64,000 bases of DNA from Nocardia inohanensis NBRC 100128 (GTDB lineage: Bacteria; Actinomycetota; Actinomycetes; Mycobacteriales; Mycobacteriaceae), in the NCBI RefSeq assembly GCF_001612945.1, contig NZ_BDBK01000019.1, positions 158,417 to 222,416 of the forward strand. The letters run 5' to 3'. The notes beneath the pieces are model-generated. The model did no database searches and was not told the DNA's origin. It worked only from the letters and a program-made list of their open reading frames with translations. The position numbers and the translations under genes were made by a program. Positions 62,990 through 64,000 of the stretch are shown here, piece after piece (within the stretch, counting starts at the first letter, position 1; every line of letters begins with the position of its first letter).

Positions 62990-63079
62990 GACGAGTTGGC
63001 CGTCCAGAGGATCCTGCGCAACAAGCAGATCACCACCGCGGACCTCGATCAGCCGCAGAAGATCTTCTTGGCACGCTGA
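62990..63079 (+). pseudogene. short remnant of a type I hsdR C-terminal region
   Basis: The frame reads ELAVQRILRNKQITTADLDQ before TGA. It lines up with ALRKVRSGKSLTPADLESLE in the intact HsdR at 44472-47915, a conserved spot in that family. Only about 29 codons are left. Confidence 0.45.
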
Positions 63080-63182
63080 AGCAGTTGCACACCAACGCGA
63101 TTCCCTTAGACGCCCCTAAAACAGAGATCGACCAGATAACGACGAGCGTCCAACCGCCGCCGTGACGATGATTTCGCATCCC

Positions 63183-63298
63183 CTAGAACGAGGCAATCAC
63201 GGAGTGCGGGCGACCATCGTCGATTCGCGGAGGTGATTCGCCGGGGGAATCGAAGGCAGCGATGATTGCGATGTGTTCGTGCCGAAGGCCTCGGTCAT
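63183..63298 (-). pseudogene. broken copy of the 23301-24005 gene start
   Basis: From ATG 63298 the sequence reads MTEAFGT, then after a one-base insertion HIAIIAAFDSPGESPP, against MTDGFGTRIAIIAAFESETD in the intact gene; the DNA is also alike over about 50 bases. It ends at a stop at 63183-63185. Same orientation as the intact copy. Confidence 0.65.
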
Positions 63299-63371
63299 GC
63301 GCCGTGCGTCGCCGGTTGGGGTGGGGTCAACACTCATGCCCAGGTATACGCAGCTGGGATGGGTGCGGGTG

Positions 63372-63740
63372 TCAGGATTTGCCCTTCAGGGAGTCGATAT
63401 CGACGAGCACATCGGTGCCGCTGCCGGTTACCACCACCGTCGTGCCCTCCATGTGGATTCCCGTGGGTACCACGCCGAATGGGAGCAAGCCCGCTACGTC
63501 GAGCAGGACCATGGGGCGGAGGGCGTTGAAGCGGGCGGTTGCTTCGAGGCGGTCCACTTTACCTCGGGCTGCCTAGAGGAGGACGGGGAAGCCCTTGATG
63601 TCTACCGAGGGGTCAGAGCCGAGATTGGCGGTGTTGCGCATGGACTCGGCTGCGGCCCGCTCGGCATTGGCCGCGGCGCCGAAATCGGCGGCAACAGCGA
63701 GGCCGGTGAAGACAAGCAGGATCACTAGGAGCGTTCGCAC
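63372..63740 (-). pseudogene. LmeA-like (DUF2993) lipid-binding protein, internally deleted
   Basis: From GTG 63740 it reads RTLLVILLVFTGLAVAADFG, the signal anchor, then a short mature part ending GSDPSVDIKGFPVLL at a stop; the frame then continues KVDRLEATARFNALRPMVLL and GVVPTGIHMEGTTVVVTGSG to a stop at 63372. Both ends match LmeA/DUF2993, but the central 120 or so residues are missing and the TAG at the junction blocks translation. LmeA proteins are periplasmic and help make lipomannan in mycobacteria. Confidence 0.7.
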
Positions 63741-63785
63741 CTCAATATGATGGCAGGGCGAATCGAATTTGCCTGAGAAACGCAG

Positions 63786-63813
63786 AAACCCCCTGACCGA
63801 GGTCAGGGGGTTT
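63786..63813 (-). terminator. rRNA operon terminator
   Basis: AAACCCCCTGACC and GGTCAGGGGGTTT form a perfect 13-base stem with a two-base centre, placed 12 bases past the end of the 5S gene and reading leftwards. Confidence 0.9.
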
Positions 63814-63824
63814 CGCGAATGATG

Positions 63825-63942
63825 TTCCGGCGGTGTCCTACTCTCCCACACCCTGTCGAGTGCAGTACCATCGGCGCAGGTGGCCTTAGCTTCCGGGTTC
63901 GGAATGGGACCGGGCGTTTCCCCACCGCTATAGCCGCCGTAA
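63825..63942 (-). rRNA. rrf: 5S ribosomal RNA
   Basis: Read on the minus strand it starts TTACGGCGGCTATAGCGG and ends GAGAGTAGGACACCGCCGGA, with the universal GGTCCCATTCCGAACCCGGA block and GCCGATGGTACTGC. The termini pair as helix I. The last bases of the window (63943-64000) are the 23S-5S spacer; the 23S gene lies outside. Confidence 0.97.
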
Positions 63943-64000
63943 CTCTATGAAACTAGACACAGAGAGCCAAATCTGTTGGAGGTAAACCTCTTCCAGCTTT

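Noticed and set aside
1..64000. CRISPR array
   Set aside because: No regularly spaced direct repeats seen anywhere in the window.

Overview
The window is high-GC DNA with strong C/G third-position bias, GTG starts, short leaderless-looking promoters and actinobacterial families (DUF3043, AdoK, DUF3558, WXG100-like, LmeA-like), so I read it as the chromosome of a mycolic-acid actinomycete, most probably Nocardia or a close relative. From memory, the order cobS, cobU-cobT, DUF3043 protein, HesB/ErpA-like protein, adoK, ilvE, gcvT resembles the Rv2202c-Rv2211c block of Mycobacterium tuberculosis.

Left part (1-21.5 kb) is housekeeping and stable accessory DNA: the end of a MetQ-like lipoprotein; a saccharopine-dehydrogenase-like enzyme; a PaaX-type regulator; a Gly/Ser-rich exported protein; a DUF4239 membrane protein; a flavin monooxygenase with a TetR regulator and a double palindromic operator; late cobalamin assembly genes (CobU-CobT fusion plus CobS); a GlxA-type regulator with a LysE exporter; a MerR-type promoter driving a SnoaL-like protein; then ErpA, adenosine kinase, a MetA-like enzyme, an MBL hydrolase, IlvE, an anchored surface protein and GcvT. 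Several clear hairpin terminators separate these units.

From about 22 kb to 63.3 kb the window is an accessory island dominated by DNA-processing and defence-type genes, many decayed: a NERD/UvrD-like helicase pseudogene that has lost its P-loop (24.9-26.7 kb), a WXG100-like/DUF3558 secretion cassette (26.9-30.8 kb), a large single-chain restriction-methylation enzyme (31.8-35.1 kb), a dead IS630 element, a DUF262 - DUF3696 ATPase - unknown three-gene set (37.2-40.4 kb), a type I restriction system hsdM-hsdS-hsdR with the wreck of an mrr gene inside it (40.5-47.9 kb), a frameshift-rich zone (48.1-50.3 kb), a four-gene cassette with a Cas4-like Fe-S nuclease and an SF1B helicase on separate genes, a split Dna2-like arrangement (49.5-54.1 kb), a dead IS3-type element, and a two-gene minus-strand operon of a UvrD-like helicase and an SF1B helicase fused to a PLD nuclease (55-60 kb) beside a GIY-YIG nuclease.

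The right edge (63.2-64 kb) returns to core DNA: a decayed copy of the gene that sits at the left border of the island, an internally deleted LmeA-like gene, a strong terminator and a 5S rRNA gene transcribed leftwards, so the island ends against the 3' end of an rRNA operon. The best candidates for an undescribed system are the split Dna2-like cassette, the DUF262/DUF3696/unknown trio, and the UvrD plus helicase-PLD pair.
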